Shown here one piece after another: positions 1-8,637 of a stretch of 64,000 bases of DNA. This stretch comes from an uncultured Collinsella sp. (GTDB lineage Bacteria; Actinomycetota; Coriobacteriia; Coriobacteriales; Coriobacteriaceae): NCBI GenBank assembly GCA_937995345.1, contig CALKKS010000007.1:1-64000 (forward strand), written 5' to 3'. The translations under genes and the position numbers were made by a program. A model generated the notes under the pieces. That model did no database searches and was not told the DNA's origin. It worked only from the letters and a program-made list of their open reading frames with translations. Within the stretch, counting starts at the first letter, position 1. Each line of letters opens with the position of its first letter.

Positions 1-56
1 CCCCGCGCACAGGAGGGGATTCCTTTTGTGTAGGCTTTGCGGAAATGTGCCGATTT

Positions 57-82
57 TGGGATACGCCCGGCGGCGTGGTCTG
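57..82 (+). promoter_or_regulatory. Leader motif shared with rplC and rplB (weak copy)
   Basis: A GGATACGCCCGG stretch followed by CGTG lies just upstream of the rpsL promoter. It matches 17 of 26 positions of a motif found almost unchanged before rplC (17336-17361) and rplB (19201-19226). A role in ribosomal-protein gene control is inferred only from its three locations. Confidence 0.35.
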
Positions 83-111
83 TTGACGGCACAGCTAACG
101 CCACGTATCCT
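83..111 (+). promoter_or_regulatory. Sigma70-type promoter of the rpsL operon
   Basis: TTGACG at 83-88 and TATCCT at 106-111 are separated by exactly 17 bases. Both are close to the housekeeping consensus, and the pair lies about 95 bases before the rpsL start. No other good promoter was seen between this point and rpsJ. Confidence 0.6.
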
Positions 112-204
112 ATCGAACTGCGTGTTTCGTAGGGGGATGCTGACCCCTCGATTCAAGCCGTTGCACTTTACAGAAAGCTGGAATCATTCGAGAAGGAGTA
201 CGCT

Positions 205-582
205 TTGCCTACTATTAACCAGCTGGTTCGCCAGGGCCGTCGTTCCGTGCCCAAGAAGTCCAAGAACGCTGCTCTGCAGCACAACTCCCAGAAGCGCGGC
301 GTGTGCACCCGCGTCTTCACCACGAGCCCCAAGAAGCCGAACTCGGCTCTTCGTAAGGTTGCCCGTGTTCGCCTTGTCAACGGCATCGAAGTTACTGCTT
401 ACATCCCGGGTGAGGGCCACAACCTGCAGGAGCACTCCATCGTGCTCGTCCGCGGCGGTCGTGTCCGTGACCTCCCTGGTGTCCGTTATCACGTCATCCG
501 TGGCGCCTACGACGCTGCTCCGGTCCAGAACCGTATGCAGGCCCGTTCCAAGTACGGTGCTAAGCGCCCCAAGGCTAAATAA
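205..582 (+). CDS. rpsL: 30S ribosomal protein S12
   Basis: S12 sits at the decoding centre of the small subunit and controls translational accuracy. The 125-residue protein has the family start PTINQLVRQGR and the KKPNSALRK loop with Lys43 intact. The second streptomycin loop reads GGRVRDLPGV, so residue 88 is Arg where most bacteria have Lys (Lys87 in E. coli numbering, Lys88 in mycobacteria). The start is TTG, preceded by AGAAGGAG. It is the first gene of the str operon, followed by rpsG and fusA. Confidence 0.97.
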   Translation: MPTINQLVRQGRRSVPKKSKNAALQHNSQKRGVCTRVFTTSPKKPNSALRKVARVRLVNGIEVTAYIPGEGHNLQEHSIVLVRGGRVRDLPGVRYHVIRGAYDAAPVQNRMQARSKYGAKRPKAK

Positions 583-655
583 GCCAGATAACGTTTTGAT
601 ACTTTCGCCGTGTGCCGCCTAAGCGCCGCACGGTAGACACTTAAGGAGATTTCAC

Positions 656-1129
656 ATGCCGCGTCGTGCAGCAGCTAATCGTCGTGAGGTTCAGCCTGAC
701 GCCGTTTACAACAACCGCCTGGTGACTCAGCTCATCAACAAGGTCCTTCTTGACGGCAAGAAGGCCACCGCTGAGCGCATCGTTTACACCGCTTTCGAGA
801 TCGTTGCCGAGAAGTCCGAGGGTGGCGACGCTCTCGCTACCTTCAAGAAGGCTATGGACAACGTCAAGCCCACGCTCGAGGTTAAGCCCAAGCGTGTCGG
901 TGGCGCTACCTATCAGGTCCCGATGGAGGTCAACTCCCGTCGTTCCACCGCTCTGGGTATCCGCTGGATCGTCAACTTCTCCCGCGCTCGCAAGGAGAAG
1001 ACCATGGCCGAGCGTCTCGCCAACGAGATCCTCGACGCCTCCAACGGCCTGGGCGCTTCCGTCAAGAAGCGTGAGGACGTCTTCAAGATGGCCGAGGCCA
1101 ACCGCGCGTTCTCTCACTATCGTTGGTAA
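656..1129 (+). CDS. rpsG: 30S ribosomal protein S7
   Basis: S7 nucleates assembly of the 16S rRNA head domain and contacts the E-site tRNA. The 157-residue product begins MPRRAAANRRE and is full length for the bacterial family. The start ATG follows AAGGAG at a normal distance. It lies 73 bases after rpsL and 19 bases before fusA, the usual str-operon order. In E. coli S7 represses this operon by binding the rpsL-rpsG spacer; the spacer here is short and no equivalent structure was identified. Confidence 0.97.
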   Translation: MPRRAAANRREVQPDAVYNNRLVTQLINKVLLDGKKATAERIVYTAFEIVAEKSEGGDALATFKKAMDNVKPTLEVKPKRVGGATYQVPMEVNSRRSTALGIRWIVNFSRARKEKTMAERLANEILDASNGLGASVKKREDVFKMAEANRAFSHYRW

Positions 1130-1148
1130 GTTAAGGTAAGGAACTAAC

Positions 1149-3248
1149 ATGGCTAAGCCTAAGTACAAGCTTTCCGATACCCGTAACATCGGCATCATGG
1201 CCCACATCGATGCCGGTAAGACCACCACGACCGAGCGTATTCTTTACTACACCGGTAAGACCCACAAGATCGGTGAGGTCCATGAGGGCGCTGCCACCAT
1301 GGACTGGATGGTTCAGGAGCAGGAGCGCGGCGTAACCATTACCTCCGCTGCTACCACGTGCTTCTGGAACAAGGACGGTAAGGACTACCGCATCCAGATC
1401 ATCGACACCCCGGGCCACGTTGACTTCACCGCCGAGGTCGAGCGCTGCCTGCGCGTCCTCGATGGCGCTGTCGCCGTCTTCGACGCCGTTGCCGGCGTTC
1501 AGCCTCAGTCTGAGACCGTTTGGCGTCAGGCTTCTACCTTCAACGTTCCCCGCATCGCCTTCATCAACAAGTATGACCGCGTGGGCGCTGACTTCTTCAA
1601 CGCTATCGAGACCATGAAGGATCGTCTCGACGCTAACGCCGTGGCCGCTCAGGTCCCGATGGGCGCCGAGGACAACTTCTGGGGCGTCATCGACCTGGTC
1701 ACCATGACTGCATGGGACTTCAAGGCCGACGAGAAGGGCATGACCTACCCCGAGCCGATGGACGAGATCCCGGCTGAGTTCGCCGACATCGCTGCCACCA
1801 AGCGCGAGGAGCTCCTCGACGCTGCTGCCAGCTTTGACGACGAGCTCATGGAGAAGATCCTCATGGAGGAGGACTTCACCGTCGAGGAGCTCAAGGCTGC
1901 TCTGCGTAAGGGCGTTCTGGCCAACGAGCTCAACCTCGTCTTCGTGGGCTCCGCCTACAAGAACAAGGGCGTCCAGGAGCTGCTCGACGCTGTCGTCGAC
2001 TACCTGCCCAGCCCGCTCGACGTCGAGGCCGTCACCGGTACCGATCCGGACACCGGCGAGGAGATCCAGCGTCATCCTTCCTTCGACGAGCCCTTCTCCG
2101 GCCTGGTCTTCAAGATCATGACCGACCCGTTCGTCGGTAAGCTCACCTACGTCCGCGTTTACTCCGGCCGCGCTGAGTCCGGCTCCTACGTGGTCAACGC
2201 TTCCAACGGTCAGCGCGAGCGCCTCGGCCGCATTCTCGAGATGAACGCCGCCGAGCGTATCGACCGTGACGACGCTGCCGCCGGCGACATCGTCGCTTGC
2301 GTCGGCTTCAAGAACTCCACCACTGGTGACACCCTGTGCGCCGAGGGCAAGGAGATCGTCCTCGAGAAGATCGAGTTCGCTAAGCCCGTTATCGACGTTG
2401 CCATCGAGCCCAAGACCAAGGCCGAGCAGGACAAGATGTCCCTGGCTCTGACCAAGCTCGCCGAGGAGGACCCGACCTTCCAGGTGTCCACCAACCACGA
2501 GACCGGCCAGACCATCATCGCCGGCATGGGCGAGCTGCACCTCGAGATCATCGTCGACCGTCTGCTCCGTGAGTTCAAGGTTGACGCTAACGTCGGTAAG
2601 CCCCAGGTTGCCTACCGCGAGACCGCTGGTCACGACGTCGAGAAGGCTGAGGGCAAGTTCGTCCGTCAGTCCGGCGGTCGCGGTCAGTACGGCCACGCCG
2701 TCATCAAGCTCGAGAAGATGGAGGAGGGCTTCGGCTACGAGTTCGTCAACGCTATCGTCGGCGGCGTCGTGCCCAAGGAGTACATCCCGTCCATCGACAA
2801 GGGCATCCAGGAGGCCCTGAACACCGGTGTTATCGCCGGCTTCCCGGTCCTCGACGTCAAGGTCACCCTGTTCGACGGTTCTTACCACGAGGTCGACTCC
2901 TCCGAGGCCGCCTTCAAGATCGCCGGTTCCATGGCTATCAAGGACGCTCTCAAGAAGTCCGACCCGCAGCTGCTCGAGCCGATCATGGCTGTCGAGGTCG
3001 AGACCCCCGAGCAGTACATGGGCGACGTTATGGGCAACCTCTCCGGTCGCCGCGGCAAGATCGAGGGCATGGAGGATCGCAAGAACAGCAAGCTCATCCG
3101 TGCCAAGGTGCCGCTGGGCGAGATGTTCGGTTACGCTACCGACCTTCGCTCCCAGACCCAGGGCCGTGCATCCTACACGATGCAGTTCGACTCTTATGAG
3201 CCCGCGCCCAAGTCCATCGTGGACGAGGTCATGAGCAAGAACGCCTAA
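1149..3248 (+). CDS. fusA: Translation elongation factor G
   Basis: EF-G is the cytosolic GTPase that drives translocation of tRNA and mRNA on the ribosome and, with ribosome recycling factor, splits post-termination ribosomes. The 699-residue protein has the G1 loop AHIDAGKT at 18-25, DTPGH near residue 85, and NKYD near 139 where NKMD is usual. The C-terminal domains IV and V are complete. ATG follows AAGGTAAGGA. In most bacteria tuf follows fusA; here the next gene is rpsJ, so EF-Tu must be encoded outside this window. Confidence 0.98.
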   Translation: MAKPKYKLSDTRNIGIMAHIDAGKTTTTERILYYTGKTHKIGEVHEGAATMDWMVQEQERGVTITSAATTCFWNKDGKDYRIQIIDTPGHVDFTAEVERCLRVLDGAVAVFDAVAGVQPQSETVWRQASTFNVPRIAFINKYDRVGADFFNAIETMKDRLDANAVAAQVPMGAEDNFWGVIDLVTMTAWDFKADEKGMTYPEPMDEIPAEFADIAATKREELLDAAASFDDELMEKILMEEDFTVEELKAALRKGVLANELNLVFVGSAYKNKGVQELLDAVVDYLPSPLDVEAVTGTDPDTGEEIQRHPSFDEPFSGLVFKIMTDPFVGKLTYVRVYSGRAESGSYVVNASNGQRERLGRILEMNAAERIDRDDAAAGDIVACVGFKNSTTGDTLCAEGKEIVLEKIEFAKPVIDVAIEPKTKAEQDKMSLALTKLAEEDPTFQVSTNHETGQTIIAGMGELHLEIIVDRLLREFKVDANVGKPQVAYRETAGHDVEKAEGKFVRQSGGRGQYGHAVIKLEKMEEGFGYEFVNAIVGGVVPKEYIPSIDKGIQEALNTGVIAGFPVLDVKVTLFDGSYHEVDSSEAAFKIAGSMAIKDALKKSDPQLLEPIMAVEVETPEQYMGDVMGNLSGRRGKIEGMEDRKNSKLIRAKVPLGEMFGYATDLRSQTQGRASYTMQFDSYEPAPKSIVDEVMSKNA

Positions 3249-3308
3249 GTTCGAGCTCCCTGTTACGTAATCCGCGAGAACATCTCTCGCACTCTTTGGA
3301 GGTTTAAG

Positions 3309-3617
3309 TTGGCTACCCAGAAGATCCGCATTCGCCTCAAGGGCTATGATCACGAGGTCGTCGATCAGTCCGCGAAGCTCATCGTCGAGACCGCTCAGAA
3401 GACCGGCGCTCGCGTTTCCGGTCCTGTCCCCCTGCCCACCGAGCGCAACCTGTACACGGTTATCCGCTCGCCGCACGTGAACAAGGACTCCCGTGAGCAG
3501 TTCGAGATGCGCACCCACAAGCGCCTCATCGACATCCTCGACCCCACCTCGGGCACCGTTGATTCGCTCATGCGTCTCGACCTCCCCGCTGGCGTCGACA
3601 TCGACATCAAGCTCTAA
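3309..3617 (+). CDS. rpsJ: 30S ribosomal protein S10
   Basis: S10 is a head protein of the small subunit and, as NusE, a partner of NusB and NusG in transcription antitermination. The 102-residue product begins MATQKIRIRLKGYDHEVVD, typical and full length. The start is TTG, placed by a strong GGAGG eight bases upstream. It is the last gene of the str operon here and is followed at once by a terminator. In most genomes S10 leads directly into rplC; here rplC is about 13.9 kb away. Confidence 0.97.
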   Translation: MATQKIRIRLKGYDHEVVDQSAKLIVETAQKTGARVSGPVPLPTERNLYTVIRSPHVNKDSREQFEMRTHKRLIDILDPTSGTVDSLMRLDLPAGVDIDIKL

Positions 3618-3638
3618 GCGATAGCGCTCATAGCTTAC

Positions 3639-3680
3639 AGAGCCCCGCTGCCATTTTTGGTAGCGGGGCTCTTTTGTTTT
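3639..3680 (+). terminator. Rho-independent terminator after rpsJ
   Basis: A GC-rich stem of 14 pairs (AGAGCCCCGCTGCC with GGTAGCGGGGCTCT, one G-U pair) closes a short T-rich loop and is followed by CTTTTGTTTT. It ends the str operon and physically separates rpsJ from the genes that follow. Confidence 0.9.
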
Positions 3681-3734
3681 GAATGATGGGTTTGGACCGC
3701 CGGGTAAGGCTGCCGAGTAGGTAGCTGCGGCGCC

Positions 3735-4511
3735 CTATTCGCTCAAGGGACGCAGCGATGCCTCCTCAAAATGGAAGGAACGCAAGCCGTCTTTCGTTTC
3801 GATACACGCGCGACCAAAGGCATCGACCGTTTGAAAGATGCCGCGCGCCAGCTCGTCACCGGCAGGGGAACGGGCGAAAACCGGTTCTCCAATCCAATTG
3901 AGATGACCGACATAGTCATTGCGGACGGGCGCGATCGGTCCGGCGTCTTCTTCCATGGCGTTGAGGCGCTCTGCCCATGTGTCTACAGCGTTCACGACCG
4001 CGTGATGGACCTCCTTGAGTAGCACATCGACGGTGGGAACATTCTCGTTGAGGTCCGAGAGGCCGATTGCCGGCAGGCCGCCATCGGGAACCTCTGAGGG
4101 AACATAGTTCACATTGACGCCAATGCCGCAGACAGCAAAGGGCTTGCCCTCGTTGTCACGAGCCGCCTCGACCAAGATGCCGCCGAGTTTGCGCCCTCGC
4201 GCGACGAGGTCGTTGGGCCATTTGAGGCCGATCTCGTTAGCAAGACCTTGCGCCTCGAGCGCCTCGAGAACCGCTAAGCCGCTGACGGCGGCAAGACCAG
4301 AGTACTTGGCGGGATCAACACGTTGACGTAGGACAATCGAGAGCAACAGGTTGCCGGCGGTTGAATCCCACTTGTGGCCGCGTCGGCCGCGTCCTGCCGT
4401 TTGCGCGCGGGCGGCAAGGCCGGTGCCGTGGGGTGCCCCCAGCTTTCCTGCTTCGAGCAGGTCATCGTTGGTCGATCCGGTTACATCGACCACCGTCAAA
4501 TGAGCATCCAT
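3735..4511 (-). CDS. birA: Biotin--[acetyl-CoA-carboxylase] ligase, no DNA-binding domain
   Basis: BirA makes biotinyl-AMP and transfers biotin to the lysine of the biotin carrier protein, here presumably AccB encoded 6 kb away. The 258-residue form has GSTN at 12-15, the GRGRRGHKW biotin-binding loop at 40-48 and KWPND at 97-101. The start was moved inward to the ATG at 4511 because AAGGAGGT lies 10 bases upstream; longer versions lack a ribosome-binding site. It has no N-terminal helix-turn-helix, so it should be a ligase only and not a repressor. It is divergent from the fatty-acid operon that contains its substrate. Confidence 0.92.
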   Translation of the reverse strand: MDAHLTVVDVTGSTNDDLLEAGKLGAPHGTGLAARAQTAGRGRRGHKWDSTAGNLLLSIVLRQRVDPAKYSGLAAVSGLAVLEALEAQGLANEIGLKWPNDLVARGRKLGGILVEAARDNEGKPFAVCGIGVNVNYVPSEVPDGGLPAIGLSDLNENVPTVDVLLKEVHHAVVNAVDTWAERLNAMEEDAGPIAPVRNDYVGHLNWIGEPVFARSPAGDELARGIFQTVDAFGRACIETKDGLRSFHFEEASLRPLSE

Positions 4512-4605
4512 AACGGCTGCTACCTCCTTAATAAACAAAGCAATCACGCAATGGTGTCGAGCGATAGGCACAATGTGAAGCCTTTGTCGCATTTGGACAA
4601 TTTAA

Positions 4606-4669
4606 TGTTAACACGTCAACAAGGCAAAGAATGCGCTATCCTCTCTTGGTCGATGTAAACACGTCAACA
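4606..4669 (+). promoter_or_regulatory. Two repeated 16-bp imperfect palindromes upstream of fabH
   Basis: TGTTAACACGTCAACA at 4606-4621 and TGTAAACACGTCAACA at 4654-4669 are 48 bases apart and share 13 identical bases, AACACGTCAACAA. Each is an imperfect inverted repeat of the form TGTNNAC-N2-GTNNACA. They lie between divergent birA and fabH, directly before the fabH ribosome-binding site. They look like operators of a regulator encoded elsewhere; no FabT, FapR or FadR gene is in the window. Confidence 0.55.
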
Positions 4670-4687
4670 ACTCAAAGGAGGTTAGTG

Positions 4688-5647
4688 ATGGGTTTCACGA
4701 TACTGGGAACGGGCTCGGCGCTTCCCGAGCACAGCGTTTCCAACGACGAGCTGTCCGAGTTCCTGGACACCTCGGATGAGTGGATTTTTACCCGCACAGG
4801 CATCAAGAGCCGTCATGTGTGCACCACCGAGTCGCTCGACGACCTTGCCGTGGCAGCGAGCGAGCAAGCGCTCCAGACGTCCGGAATCGATGCGAGCCAG
4901 CTGGATCTTATCGTCTGTTCGACGACGACGGGCGATCATCTCGTTCCTGCCGAAGCGTGCGCCGTTGCTGAGCGCCTGGGTGCCACATGTCCTGCTTTCG
5001 ACGTTTCGGCGGCTTGTGCCGGCTTCGTATTTGCGCTCGATGTCGCCGAGGGCTATATCGCCCGCGGTCGTGCCAGGCGCGTGCTTATCGTTGCTGCCGA
5101 GCAGATGACGCGCGCGCTCGACTGGACCGACCGTGCCACCTGCGTGCTCTTTGGCGATGGCGCGGGTGCTGCGGTCATAGAGGCTGGGGGAGAGAATCCC
5201 CTCGCCGTTGAGCTTTCGACGTCGCCTGACGTCGAAACACTGCGCGTCCCCGGATTGGCGGGCTCCTCGCCGTATAAGACGGCGCAGGACCGCGAAAGCG
5301 TGCTTTCCATGAACGGCCGTCGCGTCTTCAAGTTTGGCGTCAATGCCATCTGCGACACGGTCAACAAGCTCGTCTGCGACGCGAGCATCGCGGTCGAGGA
5401 CATCGACCACTTTGTATTCCATCAGGCTAACGAACGAATCTTGAGCCAGGCGGTCAAGCGCTTAGGTGTGCCGGATGACCGTGTGGTCCGAACGTTGCGT
5501 GAAACCGGCAACATCTCGAGCGCCTGCATTCCGCTTGCTCTCGATCGACTGGCAAATACCGGCGCGCTGCACGCGGGCGACACCATCGTCCTCGTTGGAT
5601 TTGGCGCTGGCTTGGATGTAGGTGGCTATCTACTTCGCTGGAAGTAG
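4688..5647 (+). CDS. fabH: 3-oxoacyl-[ACP] synthase III
   Basis: FabH condenses a primer acyl-CoA with malonyl-ACP, the first carbon-carbon bond of type II fatty-acid synthesis. The 319-residue protein has the thiolase fold and the triad Cys110 (SAACAGF), His245 (FHQAN) and Asn275 (ETGNISSA). The start at 4688 is set by AAAGGAGG; an upstream ATG at 4631 lacks one and overlaps the palindromic operators. It is the first gene of a ten-gene operon on one strand with short gaps or overlaps. Confidence 0.95.
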   Translation: MGFTILGTGSALPEHSVSNDELSEFLDTSDEWIFTRTGIKSRHVCTTESLDDLAVAASEQALQTSGIDASQLDLIVCSTTTGDHLVPAEACAVAERLGATCPAFDVSAACAGFVFALDVAEGYIARGRARRVLIVAAEQMTRALDWTDRATCVLFGDGAGAAVIEAGGENPLAVELSTSPDVETLRVPGLAGSSPYKTAQDRESVLSMNGRRVFKFGVNAICDTVNKLVCDASIAVEDIDHFVFHQANERILSQAVKRLGVPDDRVVRTLRETGNISSACIPLALDRLANTGALHAGDTIVLVGFGAGLDVGGYLLRWK

Positions 5648-5699
5648 TTGCACATAGGAAATGAAAACGCCCCTGGGGCACAAACAAAGGAGAACTACC

Positions 5700-5936
5700 A
5701 TGGCAGATCAGAAGACCTTCGAGCGCGTTTGCGACGTTATCCGCGAGACCGCCGGCCTTGACGATGTCGAGATGAAGCCCGAGTCCACGCTCGAGGAGAT
5801 TGGCCTCGACAGCCTGGGTACCGTCGAGATCCTCGTTGCCGTCGAGGACGAGTTTGGCATTGAGCTCGATACCGAGGAGAACCCCAAGACGGTCGGCGAG
5901 TTCGTCGATACGGTCGAGGCGGCATTGGAGAAGTAG
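5700..5936 (+). CDS. acpP: Acyl carrier protein
   Basis: The 78-residue acidic protein carries growing acyl chains on phosphopantetheine attached to Ser38, within the motif LDSLG. Most ACPs read DSLD, so the glycine after the leucine is a small departure. The start ATG follows AAAGGAG. Its last base is the first base of an alternative GTG start of fabK, so the two are probably translationally coupled. No AcpS gene is in the window. Confidence 0.95.
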   Translation: MADQKTFERVCDVIRETAGLDDVEMKPESTLEEIGLDSLGTVEILVAVEDEFGIELDTEENPKTVGEFVDTVEAALEK

Positions 5937-5938
5937 TG

Positions 5939-6883
5939 ATGCTCAAGTCTCCTCTCTGCGATCTGCTCGGCATCGAAAAGCCCGTGTTCCAGGGCGGCAT
6001 GGCCTGGATTGCCGACGCCTCGCTGGCATCGGCCGTGTCCGAGGCGGGCGGCTTAGGCATTATCGCGGCCATGAATGCCGATGCCAACTGGCTGCGCGAC
6101 CAGATCCACGAGTTGCGCGCCAAGACGGATAAGCCCTTTGGCGTCAACGTTATGCTCATGAGCCCGTTTGTCGACGAGGTCGCACAAGTGGTGATTGATG
6201 AGCGGGTGCCCGTTGTGGTGACCGGCGCCGGCAATCCCACCAAGTACATGAAGGCGTGGAACGAGGCGGGCATCAAGGTCATCCCGGTCGTTGCCTCGGT
6301 GGCGCTGGCGCGTCTCGTGGCACGCCGCGGAGCCACTGCCGTGGTTGCCGAGGGCACCGAATCAGGAGGCCATATTGGCGAGACCTCGACGATGGCATTG
6401 GTGCCGCAAGTTGTCGATGCGGTCGATATCCCCGTGGTGGCGGCCGGCGGCATCGCCGATGGCCGTGGTGTGGCGGCCGCCTTTATGCTCGGCGCTGCCG
6501 GCGTCCAGGTGGGAACACGCTTTCTGGTCGCAAACGAGTGTACAGTCTCCGAACAGTACAAAGAGCTGGTGCTCAAGGCAGGCGACACGTCGACGCGTGC
6601 GACCGGTCGCTCGACGGGACATCCGGTTCGCGCCCTCAAGAGCCCCTTCACCAACGCGTATGCCAAGAACGAGGCGGCTGGCGCAAGCCCCGAGGAGCTC
6701 GGATCCATGGGCACGGGCGCGCTTCGTAAAGCCGCAAAGGACGGTAATTACGAAGAGGGTTCGTATTTGTGCGGACAGATTGCCGGCATGGTCAACGAAC
6801 GCCAAAGTGCACGTGAAATCGTTGACGACCTGGTCGATGGCGCCGAGCGCGTCCTGAAGGGTGCGTGCGCATGGGTGGCGTAG
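5939..6883 (+). CDS. fabK: Enoyl-[ACP] reductase II (FMN-dependent)
   Basis: FabK reduces trans-2-enoyl-ACP in the last step of each elongation cycle, using FMN and NAD(P)H. The 314-residue protein has the nitronate monooxygenase / IMP-dehydrogenase-like barrel: FQGGMAWI near the N terminus, the GTESGGHIG loop near 140 and phosphate-binding AAGGIADGRG near 165. FabK is unrelated to FabI and is the form insensitive to triclosan. No fabI is seen in the window. The ATG at 5939 is preferred; a GTG at 5936 overlaps the acpP stop. Confidence 0.93.
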   Translation: MLKSPLCDLLGIEKPVFQGGMAWIADASLASAVSEAGGLGIIAAMNADANWLRDQIHELRAKTDKPFGVNVMLMSPFVDEVAQVVIDERVPVVVTGAGNPTKYMKAWNEAGIKVIPVVASVALARLVARRGATAVVAEGTESGGHIGETSTMALVPQVVDAVDIPVVAAGGIADGRGVAAAFMLGAAGVQVGTRFLVANECTVSEQYKELVLKAGDTSTRATGRSTGHPVRALKSPFTNAYAKNEAAGASPEELGSMGTGALRKAAKDGNYEEGSYLCGQIAGMVNERQSAREIVDDLVDGAERVLKGACAWVA

Positions 6884-7797
6884 CGTTTCTGTTTGCCGGC
6901 CAGGGCGCCCAGCACCCCGCGATGGGCATCGACCTGATCGAGGCATCGCCGGCGGCCGCCGAGGTGTTCGCCATTGCCGACGAGGTGCGCCCGGGGACCA
7001 GTGAGCAGTGCCGAAGCGCCTCCAAGGAGGAACTCTCGCAGACCGAGAACACGCAGCCGTGCGTGTTCGTTCACGATCTGGCAGCGGCTGCCGCTCTGCG
7101 TGAGCGCGGCGTGGTGCCTGCCGCCTGTGCGGGATTCTCGCTGGGCGAGGTCGCAGCGCTCACCTTCGCGAGGGCATTCGATACGCGAGCGGGTTTTGAG
7201 CTCGTGTGTGAGCGCGCGGCATTGATGGCCACGGCGGCCGAGCGTCACCCCGGCGGCATGCGCGCCGTCATCAAACTCGATGCGGCGCAAGTCGAGGGCC
7301 TGGCAAAACAGGCCGGCGAGGACTGCTGGCCGGTCAACTACAACAGTCCGCAGCAGACGGTTGTTGCCGGAGCGCCCGAGGCGCTGCAGGAGCTCGACGT
7401 CCTAGTTAAAGAGGCTGGCGGCCGCGCTATGAAAGTCGCGGTGTCGGGTGCATTCCATAGCCCCTATATGGCCGAGGCGACCTGTGGCCTTGCTGCATAT
7501 ATCGAGGCCGGTCACGCGCCGTCCCCGCTGCTCATTCCTGTTATGGCAAATATGACGGCGGCGCCCTATCCGGCCGACCCGCAGGCGGCATCGGACGTGC
7601 TGGCCAACCAGGTGAGCCATGCCGTGCGCTGGGTCGACACGCTGCATGCTCTGCGGGATCAAGGCATCGACACGTTTATTGAGGTCGGCCCCGGCAAAAC
7701 GCTGTCGGGCCTGGTCAAGCGTACGTTGAGCGACGTCCGCGTGTATTCGTGCGAAACGGCCGAACAGGTCGCAGCTATTGCCGGCGAGCTCGCATAG
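6871..7797 (+). CDS. fabD: Malonyl-CoA:ACP transacylase
   Basis: FabD moves malonyl from CoA to ACP, supplying the extender for FabH and FabF. The 308-residue protein starts with FLFAGQGAQ, a family signature, and has the nucleophile Ser90 in GFSLGE and catalytic His196 in GAFHSPYM. The usual elbow is GHSLG; here the residue before the serine is Phe. The start is ATG 6871 or an in-frame GTG two codons earlier, both inside the end of fabK, so translation is probably coupled. Confidence 0.94.
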   Translation: MGGVAFLFAGQGAQHPAMGIDLIEASPAAAEVFAIADEVRPGTSEQCRSASKEELSQTENTQPCVFVHDLAAAAALRERGVVPAACAGFSLGEVAALTFARAFDTRAGFELVCERAALMATAAERHPGGMRAVIKLDAAQVEGLAKQAGEDCWPVNYNSPQQTVVAGAPEALQELDVLVKEAGGRAMKVAVSGAFHSPYMAEATCGLAAYIEAGHAPSPLLIPVMANMTAAPYPADPQAASDVLANQVSHAVRWVDTLHALRDQGIDTFIEVGPGKTLSGLVKRTLSDVRVYSCETAEQVAAIAGELA

Positions 7798-7827
7798 CCC
7801 ACAGGACTGTAACCCGAAAGGAATGAC

Positions 7828-8601
7828 ATGGGCAACTTGAACAACGGCGCACTCGAGCGCAACGACTCGCGTCGCGTGGCGCTGGTCACGGGCGGCTCGC
7901 GTGGTATCGGCCGCGCTTGTGCGGTTGGCCTGGCGGAGGATGGCTACGATATCGCCGTCGTCTATGCCGGCAGCGTCGATGCGGCGCGCGAGACATGCGA
8001 AGCCTGCGAGGCGGCTGGCGCCACGGCGCGCGCATATCAATGTGACGTGGCCGGCCCCGGTGCCGTCAACGCGTGCGTGGAGACGGTCCTCAACGACTTT
8101 GGCTCCATTTGGGCGCTCGTCAACAACGCCGGCATCACCCGCGATGGCCTGCTCATGCGCATGGGCGATGACGCCTTCGATCGCGTGCTCGATGTCAATC
8201 TCAAGGGCACGTTCAACACAACGCGTGCGCTCACCAAGACCTTTATGCGCCAGCGCGGCGGTTGCGTCATCAACATGAGCTCGGTCGTGGGCCTGATGGG
8301 CAATGCCGGGCAGGCCAACTACGCTGCCTCTAAGGCGGGCGTGATAGGGCTTACCAAGGCGGTGGCGCGCGAGCTTGCGCCCCGCGGCGTGAGGGTTAAC
8401 GCGGTCGCCCCCGGGTTTGTCGAGACGGACATGACGGCAAAGCTCTCGGAGAAGGTGCGTGTGGCAACCGAGGAGCAGATTCCCCTGAAGCGCATGGCGC
8501 GCCCCGAGGAAGTGGCCGGCGTGGTGCGCTTTTTGGCGAGTGATGCGGCTGCCTACATTACGGGTGAGGTCGTGCGCGTCGACGGCGGAATGGCGATGTA
8601 G
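7828..8601 (+). CDS. fabG: 3-oxoacyl-[ACP] reductase
   Basis: FabG reduces 3-ketoacyl-ACP with NADPH. It is a 257-residue short-chain dehydrogenase with the cofactor loop TGGSRGIG at 21-28, NNAG near 103, and the catalytic Tyr165-x3-Lys169 in ANYAASK. The start follows GAAAGGA. It lies 30 bases after fabD and 36 before fabF, inside the fatty-acid operon, which distinguishes it from the many other reductases of this fold. Confidence 0.94.
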   Translation: MGNLNNGALERNDSRRVALVTGGSRGIGRACAVGLAEDGYDIAVVYAGSVDAARETCEACEAAGATARAYQCDVAGPGAVNACVETVLNDFGSIWALVNNAGITRDGLLMRMGDDAFDRVLDVNLKGTFNTTRALTKTFMRQRGGCVINMSSVVGLMGNAGQANYAASKAGVIGLTKAVARELAPRGVRVNAVAPGFVETDMTAKLSEKVRVATEEQIPLKRMARPEEVAGVVRFLASDAAAYITGEVVRVDGGMAM

Positions 8602-8637
8602 AAACCAAGGCCGAAGAATGGCTTGGATGAGGAGAGC

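Noticed and set aside
1131..3518. Long minus-strand frame of 795 codons opposite fusA
   Set aside because: It is the complement of the highly biased fusA reading frame. The protein is Leu/Val/Gly/Asp-rich without any recognisable domain, and fusA on the plus strand is certain.
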